Shown here in pieces: positions 37,523 through 46,849 of a stretch of 64,000 bases of DNA. The DNA is from Stutzerimonas stutzeri (GTDB lineage: Bacteria; Pseudomonadota; Gammaproteobacteria; Pseudomonadales; Pseudomonadaceae). The stretch spans positions 124,001 to 188,000 of the forward strand of contig NZ_JAMOIH010000008.1 in NCBI RefSeq assembly GCF_024448955.1, given 5' to 3'. Within the stretch, counting starts at the first letter, position 1, and the number at the start of each line of letters is the position of its first letter. The position numbers and the translations under genes were made by a program. The notes below the pieces were generated by a model. The model did not search any database. It was given only the letters and a program-made list of their open reading frames with translations, and was not told where the DNA came from.

Positions 37523-37555
37523 CCCTGCGCAAACCGACACGGGGCTTGCGCAGGG
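37523..37555 (+). terminator. terminator after the small membrane protein gene
   Basis: A perfect ten-base-pair stem, CCCTGCGCAA and TTGCGCAGGG, with a 13-base loop, 12 bases past the stop. It lies between this gene and the convergent UV endonuclease gene and may serve both. There is no T run. Confidence 0.65.
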
Positions 37556-37696
37556 TCAACAGTCAACTTCGCTTAGGTCCATGCCGAGTACATGCCCAGC
37601 CGGGGCATAGACTCAAACAGTGATTCCTCATCCTGCGCCAGTCCCAAATCTCCCAAACCCAGTACCGATTAGTCAGCCTTGCATGCCGCCACGGCA

Positions 37697-38725
37697 TCAG
37701 GAGTCAACGCTGTCCGCCAGGTAATCGGTGTAGTAATCCAGTGCAGCGAGGTTCTTGTCCTTGGCCTCGAACATCATGTCGAAGCGGTCGAGGAATTCGC
37801 GAGCGTACAGGTTGGTCCAGCGATTCCACATGCGCTTGCTGTGGCTATAGAGATCGCGCTTGCTGACGCGTTGCAGCAGGTCAGGCATTTCCAGCTTCCG
37901 TTCCGGTGAATAACCAAGCTCCATCAGATTTTCCGGTGGCTGGGAGTAGTGCATGGTCGGCCGCACACCGCGCCAGCTGTCGATGATTCGGGCGACGCGT
38001 GGGTCATGCGGGTCGATGTAGCGTTCCTCATTGATCCAGCAGTGATGGATGTCCAGCACCACCGGCGCGAGGTCTGCGAGTTGCAGGCAGTCGCCGACCC
38101 CGTAGGTCTTTTCTTCGTTCTCGAAAGTGATGCAGTTTCGCGCTTCCTGCGACAGACGCGGCCAGACCGCGCGAATCCCATCGACGCCCAGCCGCCCGGC
38201 GATATGCACGTTGCACTTGAAGTCCTGAAACTGCCGGCCAAAGCCCATCATGCGGATCATGTCGGCGTGGTATTCGAATTCCGCCAGGCTGTTTTCCACC
38301 ACCTGCGGTTTGTCCGAGCCGAGCACGCAGTATTGCCCTGGGTGTAACGAGAGGCGGATGCCCAGCGCCTTGGCGCAGTCACCGATCTGCGCAAAACCCT
38401 TCTCGATCACATCCCGCACCTCGGTCTGGCGATAGAAATCAGCTGCTTCCGGATGACTGTAGAAGGGCAGCAGATCGCTGCTCAGACGCAGCATGTGCAG
38501 CTGGGCTGGCAGCGTTCCGACGTATTCGAGCAACCGCAGCTGCGCAGCCAGGTTGTGCTCGATGATGCCGTTCAGCTTTTCGCGAGCTGCGTCCTGCGTC
38601 ACGCTGTTGAGCCAGCGCAACGTGGTTGAACGCGGGTTGAAGGCACGCTCGATGGCCTCCAGCTCCTTCAGCGATTCGCTGTGTCCGGGATGGCGATACA
38701 TGCAGGCGAAACCGATTCTGTGCAT
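37697..38725 (-). CDS. uvsE: UV DNA damage endonuclease (UvsE/UVDE)
   Basis: Nicks DNA 5' to UV photoproducts in an excision pathway independent of UvrABC. The protein is 342 residues with a TIM-barrel metal site; visible family blocks are LRLSSDLLPFYSHP, LSLHPGQYCVLGSDKP, NVHIAGRLG, FENEEKTYGV, LDIHHCWINEE and MHYSQPP, covering the expected His, Glu and Asp ligands. The start is ATG 38725 (MHRIGFACMYRH), which follows an AGG and fits family N-termini better than the upstream GTG at 38743. It is convergent with the small membrane protein gene and divergent from a helicase gene. Confidence 0.9.
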   Translation of the reverse strand: MHRIGFACMYRHPGHSESLKELEAIERAFNPRSTTLRWLNSVTQDAAREKLNGIIEHNLAAQLRLLEYVGTLPAQLHMLRLSSDLLPFYSHPEAADFYRQTEVRDVIEKGFAQIGDCAKALGIRLSLHPGQYCVLGSDKPQVVENSLAEFEYHADMIRMMGFGRQFQDFKCNVHIAGRLGVDGIRAVWPRLSQEARNCITFENEEKTYGVGDCLQLADLAPVVLDIHHCWINEERYIDPHDPRVARIIDSWRGVRPTMHYSQPPENLMELGYSPERKLEMPDLLQRVSKRDLYSHSKRMWNRWTNLYAREFLDRFDMMFEAKDKNLAALDYYTDYLADSVDS

Positions 38726-38893
38726 AGAAACCTGAGCAGGCACTTATATGGATGGGATTCCATTTAGTTACCCGCACGCGCGCAGAGGTGCGGAACAACC
38801 GACGAACGCATCGCGTCAATTGGCGTCGGGAAGCCAGCGACCTACGAAAAACCCTTACCATATCAGCCACTTGTTTATGTCTGGTTGATCGTC

Positions 38894-40870
38894 ATGTTGT
38901 CTGCCGTCAAACGCTACAAGCGCCTGGTTTCGGGAGCATTGGCGCGTTGCTTTCCCCGCACCTCGGCCTATTTGCAATCGGAAGAAGAGTTGATCCTGCA
39001 CCGTTGGCCCGGCGCCGCTCCCAAACAGGGAGGCAAGCGAGTCGCCAAACACGCCGGCAAGCCGCCCGCCGCAGTCGGTCGCAAGGTCAAGCAAGCAGAT
39101 GCAACCGCCAAACCCAGAACCAAACCCCGCAAGCCCGCCAGCGAAGGCATCTACGGGCCGGCGAAACTGTCGGTGGAAGACCAGCAGATCCAGGCGATGC
39201 GCCTGCGCGTCGGCCGTGCGGTCGAAGCCGGGGTGATCTGCGCGCCGTCCGAGGAACAATGGGCGATGATCCTCAGCGACAGCCCGGTGACGCGGATCTT
39301 CGCCGGTGCCGGCTCGGGCAAATCCACCACGCTGGTGCTGCGCGTGGTGTTCATGCTCTGTCATCTGGAAATACCACCGGAGCGGCTGACGGTGATTTCC
39401 TTCACCAATGCCTCCTGCGCGCAGCTGCGCGAACAGTTGGTGCGGGTGCTTGGCTTCTGGAACTTCGAGTTCGATCCCGCCAGTGCACGCCAATGCGTAC
39501 GGACCTTCCATTCTGCGATGGCGGTGCTGGCCAAGGATGTGCTGGGCAAACCGGTCTGGTTCGAGCAGCTCGACGAAAAGGGTGCCTCGCCGACCGAGCT
39601 GGACAATCCGCTGACCGCTTCGCGTTTGCGACCGGCGCAGCAGCGGCTGCTGAAGCAGGCCTACCAGAGCTGCTATGCCGAAGATCAAGACTTCCGAACA
39701 TTGGTGCACCAGTTACTCGACCTGCCATCGCCGGTTGCCGATCAGCGCAAAACGCCAAAAGCGCCGTTGGATGCGTTCAGGCTGGCTGGCGAGTTCGTCG
39801 CTGTCCCGCTGTTCGAGGCGTTCTATGCGCAGGCGGGTTTCATCGAGAGCATCGGCATCCGCATCGAACAGATGCAAACCAGTCGGATGACCTGCTCGGA
39901 ACGTGAACGCTGGTTCATCGACGCGCTGATCCTGTTCTGGAAGCATTTCCAGACAGCGTTACAGACGCAGGGGCTGATGACTTTCAACGGCGCGTTTCAG
40001 CAGCTTACGCAGCGTCTGGCCGCGGGCGGGAAGGGTGCTTCTACCAACGCCTTGGCACCGTTCAGCCATTTGCTGATCGACGAGTTTCAGGACATCTCGC
40101 CGCAGATCGTCCAGTGGCTGCAGGCGTTGCATCGGTCGTTGGCCGGTCTGGGCGAGCCGGTCAGTCTGATGGCCATCGGTGATGACTGGCAGTCGATCTA
40201 TGGGTGGCGCGGCAGTTCGCCGGAGCTGTTCATGGATTTCGACAAGTATTTCCCCAGCAAAGGCGCGTCGAAGAAGAGCTTGGTGCTGATGCTGGAAACC
40301 AACTATCGCTCCATCGAGCCGATCATCCGCGATGGCGAAGCCGTGCTGGCCGGCGTCGAGTTCAAACAGGACAAAACCAGCAAGGCCGGCAAGGCGACTC
40401 AGCCGGGCGATCACGGGGTGAAGCTGGTGACGGGCTTCGACCTGAAAGCCCGCTTGCCGGACCTGATCAGGCAGATCGAGGCGCAGTGCGCGCATGTCGC
40501 GGCCCGGCCAGACGCCGATCGCAACGCCGTGCTGGTGCTGAGCCGGCGCAACGAGCCGTTGCGCGCCATTCAGGCCGAGCTGGACAAGAAATTGCCGGTC
40601 AAGACCTACACCATTCACCGCGCCAAGGGATTGCAGGCGGAGGTCGCGATCATCGTCGATGACTGCTCACTGCCGGAAAAGCACCCGCTGCGCAACGCGC
40701 TGTACGCCTATTCGGGCTTCTTCCGAAACAGCTATGACCAAGCCATGACCGACGAGAGCCTGCGCCTGGCCTACGTGGCGATTACCCGTGGCGTCAGTCG
40801 GGTCTTTTGGTTCACCCAGAAAACCCAAGGCGCAACGCGTTTGCTGAAGGCACGAAGAAAAACGCTCTGA
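38894..40870 (+). CDS. UvrD/Rep-family superfamily 1 DNA helicase
   Basis: An ATP-dependent 3'-5' SF1A helicase of 658 residues. Motif I is FAGAGSGKST (about 138-147), motif II LIDEFQDISPQ, motif III GDDWQSIYGWRG, motif IV LETNYRS, motif V TIHRAKGLQAEVAI and motif VI LAYVAITRGVSRVF. The first 100 residues are Lys/Ala-rich and unlike UvrD. Start ATG 38894 is a choice among weak signals; the frame also begins at TTG 38885. Divergent from the UV endonuclease gene, 168 bases apart, so both may serve the same repair route. That link is inference. Confidence 0.85.
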   Translation: MLSAVKRYKRLVSGALARCFPRTSAYLQSEEELILHRWPGAAPKQGGKRVAKHAGKPPAAVGRKVKQADATAKPRTKPRKPASEGIYGPAKLSVEDQQIQAMRLRVGRAVEAGVICAPSEEQWAMILSDSPVTRIFAGAGSGKSTTLVLRVVFMLCHLEIPPERLTVISFTNASCAQLREQLVRVLGFWNFEFDPASARQCVRTFHSAMAVLAKDVLGKPVWFEQLDEKGASPTELDNPLTASRLRPAQQRLLKQAYQSCYAEDQDFRTLVHQLLDLPSPVADQRKTPKAPLDAFRLAGEFVAVPLFEAFYAQAGFIESIGIRIEQMQTSRMTCSERERWFIDALILFWKHFQTALQTQGLMTFNGAFQQLTQRLAAGGKGASTNALAPFSHLLIDEFQDISPQIVQWLQALHRSLAGLGEPVSLMAIGDDWQSIYGWRGSSPELFMDFDKYFPSKGASKKSLVLMLETNYRSIEPIIRDGEAVLAGVEFKQDKTSKAGKATQPGDHGVKLVTGFDLKARLPDLIRQIEAQCAHVAARPDADRNAVLVLSRRNEPLRAIQAELDKKLPVKTYTIHRAKGLQAEVAIIVDDCSLPEKHPLRNALYAYSGFFRNSYDQAMTDESLRLAYVAITRGVSRVFWFTQKTQGATRLLKARRKTL

Positions 40871-40953
40871 GCGGCTTCAACGTCGCGTGTGACATAAATT
40901 GCGGTTAGGGTTTGGCCTCGGCGATGAACGCCGAACCGACGGAGGACGATTGC

Positions 40954-41574
40954 ATGCTGAAGCTATGGGGCCGAATCAACTCGACCAACGTGAGGAAGGC
41001 GCTCTGGTGCCTCGAAGAACTTGGCGTCCCTCATACCCGCATCGATGCGGGAGGTGCCTTCGGCGTGGTAGGAGAAGCCGAGTACATCGCAAAGAATCCG
41101 AATCGCCTGGTGCCATGCCTCGAAGACGGCGAGCTGGCGCTGTGGGAATCGAACACCATCGTTCGTTACCTCGCCGCACAGTATGGCGAGGGCACACTAT
41201 GGAGCACCGATCCGCGCCAGCGCGCCGGGGCTGACAAATGGATGGACTGGGCGACCTCAACCCTGGCCACGCCCTTCCGCCCGCTGTTCTGGAACATCGT
41301 GCGAACCGCTCCGGAAAAGCGGGACATGGCCGCCGTGCAAGCAGCGTTGGATGAATGCGGCAAGCTGCTCGCCATCGTCGACCGAGACCTGGCAGCGCAG
41401 CCGTACCTGTCGGGCGATTCATTTGGCATGGGCGATATCCCGCTGGGTTGCTTCGCCTACGCCTGGTTCGAGATGCCTATCGAGCGGCCAGATCTGCCGC
41501 ACCTGCGGCACTGGTATGAGCGACTACAACAGCGCCCGGCGTATCAGACCGCGGTGATCACACCCTTGACCTGA
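40954..41574 (+). CDS. glutathione S-transferase family protein
   Basis: A 206-residue GST. The N-terminal thioredoxin-fold domain has LWGRINSTNVRKALWCLEELG with the catalytic-position Ser/Asn near 9-10, the NRLVPCLEDGELALWESNTIVRYLA block with the cis-Pro and glutathione-binding ES, then an all-helical domain. ATG 40954 follows GGAGG and gives a canonical start; 14 upstream codons are excluded. It would conjugate or reduce electrophiles with glutathione in the cytosol. No neighbour hints at a substrate. Confidence 0.85.
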   Translation: MLKLWGRINSTNVRKALWCLEELGVPHTRIDAGGAFGVVGEAEYIAKNPNRLVPCLEDGELALWESNTIVRYLAAQYGEGTLWSTDPRQRAGADKWMDWATSTLATPFRPLFWNIVRTAPEKRDMAAVQAALDECGKLLAIVDRDLAAQPYLSGDSFGMGDIPLGCFAYAWFEMPIERPDLPHLRHWYERLQQRPAYQTAVITPLT

Positions 41575-41652
41575 CAGGCCTCAGCGGCTGACGGTCGCTC
41601 ATCGTGGCTGGCATAGCAGGGCTCAAGTTGGCCGCAATCGGGTCGGCCGATT

Positions 41653-42421
41653 TCAAGTCCGGAGGCTTCCAAATGCCTGCCGGAGCAGTTCCGGCAACGT
41701 GTCGCCGGCCTGGCCGGCCAATGCGTATTCCCGTTCGTCATGACTGGCGCTTGCCTGGGGATTGACGTGGATGACGGTTGCGCCGGCGCGCCAGGCCAGT
41801 CCTGGCATCTCTGCCGCTGGATAGACCAGGCCGGATGTGCCTACCTATATCAGCACATCACAATCTTGCGCCGCTGCGAATGCAGTATTCAGTTGCTCTT
41901 GCGGCAGGCTTTCACCAAACCAGACCACACCGGGGCGCAACGCGCCATCGCAGATCGCACATCGAGGTGGTTGCACTCGACGGCCGCCTTCCGGTTCGTC
42001 GGGCATGTCGAGCGGTTCGTTCGGAGCTTCGCCGCATTCAAAACAGCGTGGCTGATGCAGGCTGCCATGCAGATGGATGACCTCATCGCTGCCGGAGCGC
42101 TCGTGCAGATCGTCGACGTTCTGAGTGATCAGCGTGAGGCGCGGTACATGCCGGCTCAGCTCGGCGATGGCCCGGTGCGCCGGATTCGGTTGGGCTTGCA
42201 GAACCTTCATGCGACGCCACTCATACCAGCCCCAGACCAGTTCCGGGTCCGCACGGAAAGCCTCGGGTGTGGCCATCGAGGCGGCGTCGAAGCGTTCCCA
42301 AAAGTCCGGTCAGCGAGTCGCGGAACGTCGGAATGCCACTTTCGGCTGACACGCCCGCTCCGGTGAACACGACGACGTGCTGGGCGTTGCGCAGGGTTTC
42401 GATCAGCGGGACTGGGATCAT
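41653..42421 (-). pseudogene. Sir2-family NAD-dependent deacetylase, inactivated
   Basis: The whole sirtuin fold is readable across two broken frames. It starts at ATG 42421 (GAGGAG upstream) with VVVFTGAGVSAESGIPTFRDSLTG. One extra base in a run of four A at 42300-42303 (plus strand) then shifts the frame; the expected LWERFDAAS is recovered by removing it. The second frame carries TQNVDDLH, the catalytic His in IHLHG and the Zn pairs CFEC and CAIC. It then hits an in-frame TAG at 41845-41847 just after DCDVLI. Beyond the stop the normal tail (VGTSGLVYPAAEMPG) continues to a TGA at 41653. Two separate lesions make this a true pseudogene. Confidence 0.88.
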
Positions 42422-42503
42422 TGGCACGGCTCCTCGGTTACTGATGGCAGAAATCGCTGTCCATCAGACCACCGACATACGGCTGATTCCAATCGCTGCT
42501 GCC

Positions 42504-43997
42504 TCAGCTCAAGGCAAAGCGGCTGCTGAGCGAGCCCAGTCGCGAGGCCAATGCGCTGAGGGCGCTGCTGTTCTGATCGAGGCGATTCGCATTTGACGCA
42601 TTCTGATCGGCGATCTGCTGAACGCTCTGCAAATGACGAGCGACATCAGCCGATACGGTGGTTTGCTGATGGGTCGCGGCGGCGATCAGCTCGTTCATCT
42701 GGCTGATCGCATCGATTTCCTGAGCGACCGCTGCCAGCAGAGCGGTGGTCTGCTGGCTGTCCGCAACGCAACGGGTGACGCTTTGACGGCTTTGCTGCAT
42801 GGATTCTGCGGCCTTGCGGCTGTCCTGTTGCAGACGGCTGATGATTTCAAGGATTTCGCTGGTGGACTCGGCCGTCTTGCTCGCCAGGCTACGCACCTCT
42901 TCGGCAACCACGGCGAAGCCGCGGCCCTGCTCACCGGCCCGTGCCGCTTCGATCGCGGCATTGAGCGCGAGCAGGTTGGTCTGATCGGCAATGCTTCGGA
43001 TCACATCCAGCACGCGGCCGATCTGTTCGGATTGAATGGCCAGGTCCTGCGTCACCTCATCGGTAGAGTCGATACGCCGGGCGAGTAGGGTGATTTCCTC
43101 CAGGCTGGCCGAAACCGCGGTTCGCCCCTGTTCGGCCTTCGTATTGGCTGAATGCGCGGCCTGGGCAGCACGGTCGGCGTGGCTCGCGACGTCACCGATG
43201 GCGGTCGACATCTGCTGCATGGCATTGACCATATAAGCGGTCTCCGCGAGCTGACGATCAGCGCCGCCGCGCATGTCGCGAGTGGCCTGGTGCAGGTGGC
43301 GAGCGGTGTCGTCCAGTCCGCGTGTATCGCGAACCACCGCACCAACCAGCTCGGCGAGCTGATCGAGAAAGTGGTTGAAGCGCTGGGCGATCGGCCCGCT
43401 GGCGATGCTGCGTTGGCGCAGGTCGATCTGCACGGGATCGCGCGTGATATCGGCGGCGGCGCTCAGCAGCGCTTCGCCTTCGCGCGCTTCGGCATTGGCG
43501 CGCACGGCTAGGTAGATCAGGATGGCGCTCTCCAACACCACATAGAACGCATGCAGCATCACCACGCCCCAGCTGCCATCCGGCATCAGAAATACGTTGG
43601 CGTGGTGCTGCAGCGCAAAGAAGCTCAGGTGGTGAACGGCGATGGTGATGGCCGCCACGACGATTGGCAGCCAGTCTCGGTAATAGACCAGGAAAGCGAG
43701 CAGCGCGAAGATGCCGAAGTGCATTTCCAGCATGCCGTGAGCGAGGTTGATGTGCAGCGCGGCCATGACCATAAAGGCTGCGCCGATCAGACAGCGCAGC
43801 AGTCGCTCACCGGCGATCAGACCATGCAGCAGCGTCATGGCCAGCGCCGTACCGCCGCCGATAACGAACGCTTGCGCCCAATCGCCATACAGCGCGGCCA
43901 GGCCGAGCGCATAGGCCGCCAGAAACCACAGCACGGCGAGCATGATGCGATCAGCCTTGCGGTAGTGATCCTTGAGCGTGAAAGTGTCGCTGGACAT
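42504..43997 (-). CDS. methyl-accepting chemotaxis protein
   Basis: A 497-residue chemoreceptor. About six closely packed helices fill residues 20-185 with little periplasmic loop, so it probably senses something in or near the membrane. A short linker leads to the cytoplasmic signalling domain (about 230-490), whose hairpin tip reads [34 protein letters not shown]. The start is ATG 43997 with GGAGA eight bases upstream; 26 extra codons in the frame overlap phrB and are excluded. It follows the photolyase gene by 74 bases on the same strand, so it may be part of the light-regulated transcript. The ligand is unknown. Confidence 0.9.
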   Translation of the reverse strand: MSSDTFTLKDHYRKADRIMLAVLWFLAAYALGLAALYGDWAQAFVIGGGTALAMTLLHGLIAGERLLRCLIGAAFMVMAALHINLAHGMLEMHFGIFALLAFLVYYRDWLPIVVAAITIAVHHLSFFALQHHANVFLMPDGSWGVVMLHAFYVVLESAILIYLAVRANAEAREGEALLSAAADITRDPVQIDLRQRSIASGPIAQRFNHFLDQLAELVGAVVRDTRGLDDTARHLHQATRDMRGGADRQLAETAYMVNAMQQMSTAIGDVASHADRAAQAAHSANTKAEQGRTAVSASLEEITLLARRIDSTDEVTQDLAIQSEQIGRVLDVIRSIADQTNLLALNAAIEAARAGEQGRGFAVVAEEVRSLASKTAESTSEILEIISRLQQDSRKAAESMQQSRQSVTRCVADSQQTTALLAAVAQEIDAISQMNELIAAATHQQTTVSADVARHLQSVQQIADQNASNANRLDQNSSALSALASRLGSLSSRFALS

Positions 43998-44071
43998 GCT
44001 GTTTCTCCGAGACAGGTCGCGTGGTGTTTGCGGTGCTGAAAGAGGGCTTCGGTGTGGCCATCGCGGTTCGG

Positions 44072-45496
44072 TCATACACGCTTTGGCAAATGCCTGAAGG
44101 CAGACAGGGCGCGCTCGCGGCTCATCGACAACTCGACGATCGGGTGCGGGTAACCGGCGACATCGAGGCCCCGGCGGGCGCTAGGGTCATGGATGTCGCG
44201 ATCGCTCAAGTGCGCCAGTTCGGGCAACCAATGGCGGAGAAAACGGCCTTGCGAATCGAACTTCGCCGATTGGCTGAGCGGATTGAACAGGCGGAAGTAG
44301 GGCACCGAGTCAGTGCCGGTCGAGGCGCTCCATTGCCAGCCACCGTTGTTCGCGGCGAGGTCGCCATCGATGAGATGCCGCATGAACCAGCGCTCGCCTT
44401 CGCGCCAGTCGATCAGCAGGTTCTTGCTCAGAAACATGGCAACCAGCATGCGCAGGCGGTTATGCATCCAGCCGGTTGCCAACAGCTGCCGCATGGCCGC
44501 ATCGATGATTGGAAAGCCGGTACGCCCCTGCTGCCAGGCGGCTAGCTCATCGGGCGCATTGCGCCACGGCAGGGCTTCGGTTTCGGGACGAAAGGCGCGC
44601 CCCATCGAGACCCGCGGATAGCCCACCAGGACGTGTTTATAGAATTCGCGCCAGAGCAGTTCGTTGATCCAGGTGGCGGCGCCTGGCTGACCGCTGTCGA
44701 GCTCACCCCGGTTCGCTGCCAGAGCGGCATGCAGGCATTGCCGCGGTGAAATGACCCCGGCAGCCAGGTACGGCGACAGCTGACTGGTGCCGGGCTCGGC
44801 GGGAAGGTCGCGACGGTATTGATAGTCCGCCATGTCGTCTTCGACAAAGCAGGCCAGGCGTGTACGTGCAACGTCTTCGCCGGCCGGCCAGTACGCGCGC
44901 AGTTGCTCGCTAGGCAGGGCGAAGCCTTCTATCGTCGTCGGGATCGGATCGCTTGAAACAGACAGCCACGTTTGCGGCGCGGGAATCGGCAGGCAGCGCG
45001 GTAGAGAATGGCTCAGGCGTGAATGGCAAACCTTGCGGAACTGGCTGAACACCTTGAAGCACTGGCCGGCAAGGGTTTGCACGCTGCCCGGCGCAAAAAG
45101 CAACTGGTCCAGATGACGTCGCAGCGACGCGCCGTTGCTGCGAAGTTCTGCGGCCACGGCATCGTCACGCCGCTGCTCGTTCGCGCCATATTCGTCATTG
45201 ATATGCACGTTGCCGATTTCGTGCTCGCGGCACATATCGGCCACAAGCGCGGGCACAGCCTGCCAATCGTCGACACGACGGATCAGTAACGGCACGTTCA
45301 ACTCGGCCAGACGTACCGACAATGCGCTCAGGTTGCGCAGCCAGAAATCAAGCTTGCATGCCGCGTCGTCATGGGCGAGCCACTGCGCGGGCGTTATCAG
45401 GTATAGCGCGATGGTCGGGCCGGCATTCATCGCGGCGGACAGGGCGGTGTTGTCAGTCACGCGCAGATCGCTGCGCAGCCAGATCAGTTGATTCAT
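44072..45496 (-). CDS. phrB: deoxyribodipyrimidine photolyase
   Basis: Uses blue light to split cyclobutane pyrimidine dimers. The protein is 474 residues, the class I CPD photolyase length. The N-terminal antenna domain starts [18 protein letters not shown]. The C-terminal FAD domain has [77 protein letters not shown] and [10 protein letters not shown]. The photoreduction Trp chain appears intact. It begins nine bases after the DUF523/DUF1722 gene, in one operon controlled from the TGTACA-type operators upstream. Confidence 0.95.
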   Translation of the reverse strand: MNQLIWLRSDLRVTDNTALSAAMNAGPTIALYLITPAQWLAHDDAACKLDFWLRNLSALSVRLAELNVPLLIRRVDDWQAVPALVADMCREHEIGNVHINDEYGANEQRRDDAVAAELRSNGASLRRHLDQLLFAPGSVQTLAGQCFKVFSQFRKVCHSRLSHSLPRCLPIPAPQTWLSVSSDPIPTTIEGFALPSEQLRAYWPAGEDVARTRLACFVEDDMADYQYRRDLPAEPGTSQLSPYLAAGVISPRQCLHAALAANRGELDSGQPGAATWINELLWREFYKHVLVGYPRVSMGRAFRPETEALPWRNAPDELAAWQQGRTGFPIIDAAMRQLLATGWMHNRLRMLVAMFLSKNLLIDWREGERWFMRHLIDGDLAANNGGWQWSASTGTDSVPYFRLFNPLSQSAKFDSQGRFLRHWLPELAHLSDRDIHDPSARRGLDVAGYPHPIVELSMSRERALSAFRHLPKRV

Positions 45497-45505
45497 TGCG
45501 GTTGG

Positions 45506-46465
45506 TCAGATCCCGTTGCGCAGGCTGAGATCCTCGGGATGCGGCTGCAGATAGGCCTGATTGGCTACGTAGCGATCCGGATGGCGGCGGAAGTGATGTT
45601 TGAGCAGGGTCAGCGGCACGACGAGGGGCACGATTCCTTCACGGTACTGGGTGATTAGACGTTGCAGTTCCTGTTTGTCTTCGCCTTCGAGGTGGCGTTT
45701 CAGATAGCCGCTCAGGTGCTGCAACACGTTGCTGTGGTTGCCGCGCGAGGCGGCCTTTTTCAGCGCGGCCATCAGCTGGCTGAAGTAGGCCGGTGCGAAG
45801 GCTTCCAGCGGTGTCGTGCCGACTCTGGCGACCATTCGACCAAGCGCCTTGTATTGCTGCGGGTCGCTCGCCATGAGCTGGTACTTGTAGCGTGAATGGA
45901 AATCCACCAGCGCCTTGCGTGTCAGTCCTGTACGCAACAGGCGCCGCCATTCGGCATGGGCGAATACCCGCGTCAGAAAGTTCTCGCGCAGTACCGGGTC
46001 GTTGAGCCTGCCAGCCTCTTCGACTGGCAGATCTGGGCGCATCCGCATCAGACTCTTCGCAAACAGACCGGAGCCGCCACCGTCGACCGGATGACCGTTG
46101 GCTTGGTACACCTTCACCCGCTCCATGCCGCAGGAGGGTGATTTCTGCATGAGGATGTAGCCGCTGACGTCGTCCAGCTCTGTGGCGATCCGCTCGCCGT
46201 AAGCGTTCAGCGCATCGCTGACGTCCAGCTCTGGATGCACCGTGCCCACCGCGCGCGGGTGATCAGGATCACCAACCAGCCGAATCGGCTCGCGTGGCGT
46301 GCCCAGCCCGATAGCCACTTCGGGGCAGATCGGTACGAACTGAAAGTGACGAGCCAGCGTTTCGCTGCACAGACGCGACTCCTTGTGCCCGCCATTGAAG
46401 CGCACCGGGTTGCCAAGTAGACAGGCGCTGATACCGACCTTGATGACAGTGGCGGATGTAGACAT
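45506..46465 (-). CDS. DUF523/DUF1722 protein (YbgA-type)
   Basis: A 319-residue cytosolic protein with two domains of unknown function. Residues 1-150 are DUF523 (VGISACLLGNPVRFNGGHK, ICPEVAIGLGTPREPIRL, MQKSPSCGMERVKVY with conserved Cys). Residues 190-310 are DUF1722 (FHSRYKYQLMASDPQQYKALGRMV, PLTLLKHHFRR). It is commonly found beside photolyase and light-regulated genes in pseudomonads. ATG 46465 is preferred; the 35 codons upstream lie within the operator region. First gene of the photolyase operon. Confidence 0.9.
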   Translation of the reverse strand: MSTSATVIKVGISACLLGNPVRFNGGHKESRLCSETLARHFQFVPICPEVAIGLGTPREPIRLVGDPDHPRAVGTVHPELDVSDALNAYGERIATELDDVSGYILMQKSPSCGMERVKVYQANGHPVDGGGSGLFAKSLMRMRPDLPVEEAGRLNDPVLRENFLTRVFAHAEWRRLLRTGLTRKALVDFHSRYKYQLMASDPQQYKALGRMVARVGTTPLEAFAPAYFSQLMAALKKAASRGNHSNVLQHLSGYLKRHLEGEDKQELQRLITQYREGIVPLVVPLTLLKHHFRRHPDRYVANQAYLQPHPEDLSLRNGI

Positions 46466-46486
46466 CGGGCTGGCCTCGATACGTGC

Positions 46487-46512
46487 CTGTACAAACCTTC
46501 TTGTTTGTACAG
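46487..46512. promoter_or_regulatory. LitR/CarH-type operator 1 (perfect inverted repeat)
   Basis: CTGTACAAAC and GTTTGTACAG form a perfect ten-base inverted repeat around a six-base spacer. Each arm contains the TnTACA core described for CarH/LitR-family regulators. It lies just downstream of the predicted promoter of the photolyase operon, where bound repressor would block it. The litR-like gene is 2 kb away. Confidence 0.7.
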
Positions 46513-46523
46513 TATTTGCCGGT

Positions 46524-46551
46524 ATCTTAAGGTCGGACTTATACAAGTCAA
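46524..46551 (-). promoter_or_regulatory. candidate promoter of the DUF523-phrB operon
   Basis: On the minus strand TTGACT (46546-46551) and TAAGAT (46524-46529) are separated by 16 bases. The -35 lies inside operator 2 and operator 1 follows the start region. Confidence 0.5.
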
Positions 46552-46565
46552 CTTGCTTTGTACAA
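46539..46565. promoter_or_regulatory. LitR/CarH-type operator 2
   Basis: TTATACAAG at 46539-46547 on the plus strand and TTGTACAA at 46558-46565, which is its own complement, supply two further TnTACA cores. CAAGT and ACTTG make a small palindrome between them. It overlaps the predicted -35 of the photolyase operon. Confidence 0.55.
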
Positions 46566-46849
46566 TTCACTCGTCGCCGTACATAGCTAGCCCGATGGTC
46601 GTACCGTTCGTGATGCGGCTTGCGCGTGCAATCAGATCGACCGAATTGCTCTGATAGATTTTCTGTTGCGGCAGCCGCTGCGCACGCGTCCTACAATGCC
46701 GCTCGCCGCAGCCAACGGGGATTGCCAGGGGCCGATACTGGGGAAACTGGATGCGGCATTGGCGAACCTGCGCAAGCCGCAGCCGCCTGTGTGAAAATGG
46801 CGCGCCCGGTGGGGCAGCGAAGTTGTTCAATCAGTAGTCAGGAATGTGC

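Larger units (their letters stand above)
46466..46849. other. divergent intergenic region, DUF523/phrB operon and hemH
   Basis: About 380 bases with no credible gene. The left part (46487-46565) holds the operators and promoter of the photolyase operon. The right part leads to hemH with an AGGA ribosome-binding site at 46840-46843; I see no clear promoter for hemH and no structure of note between. Confidence 0.5.
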
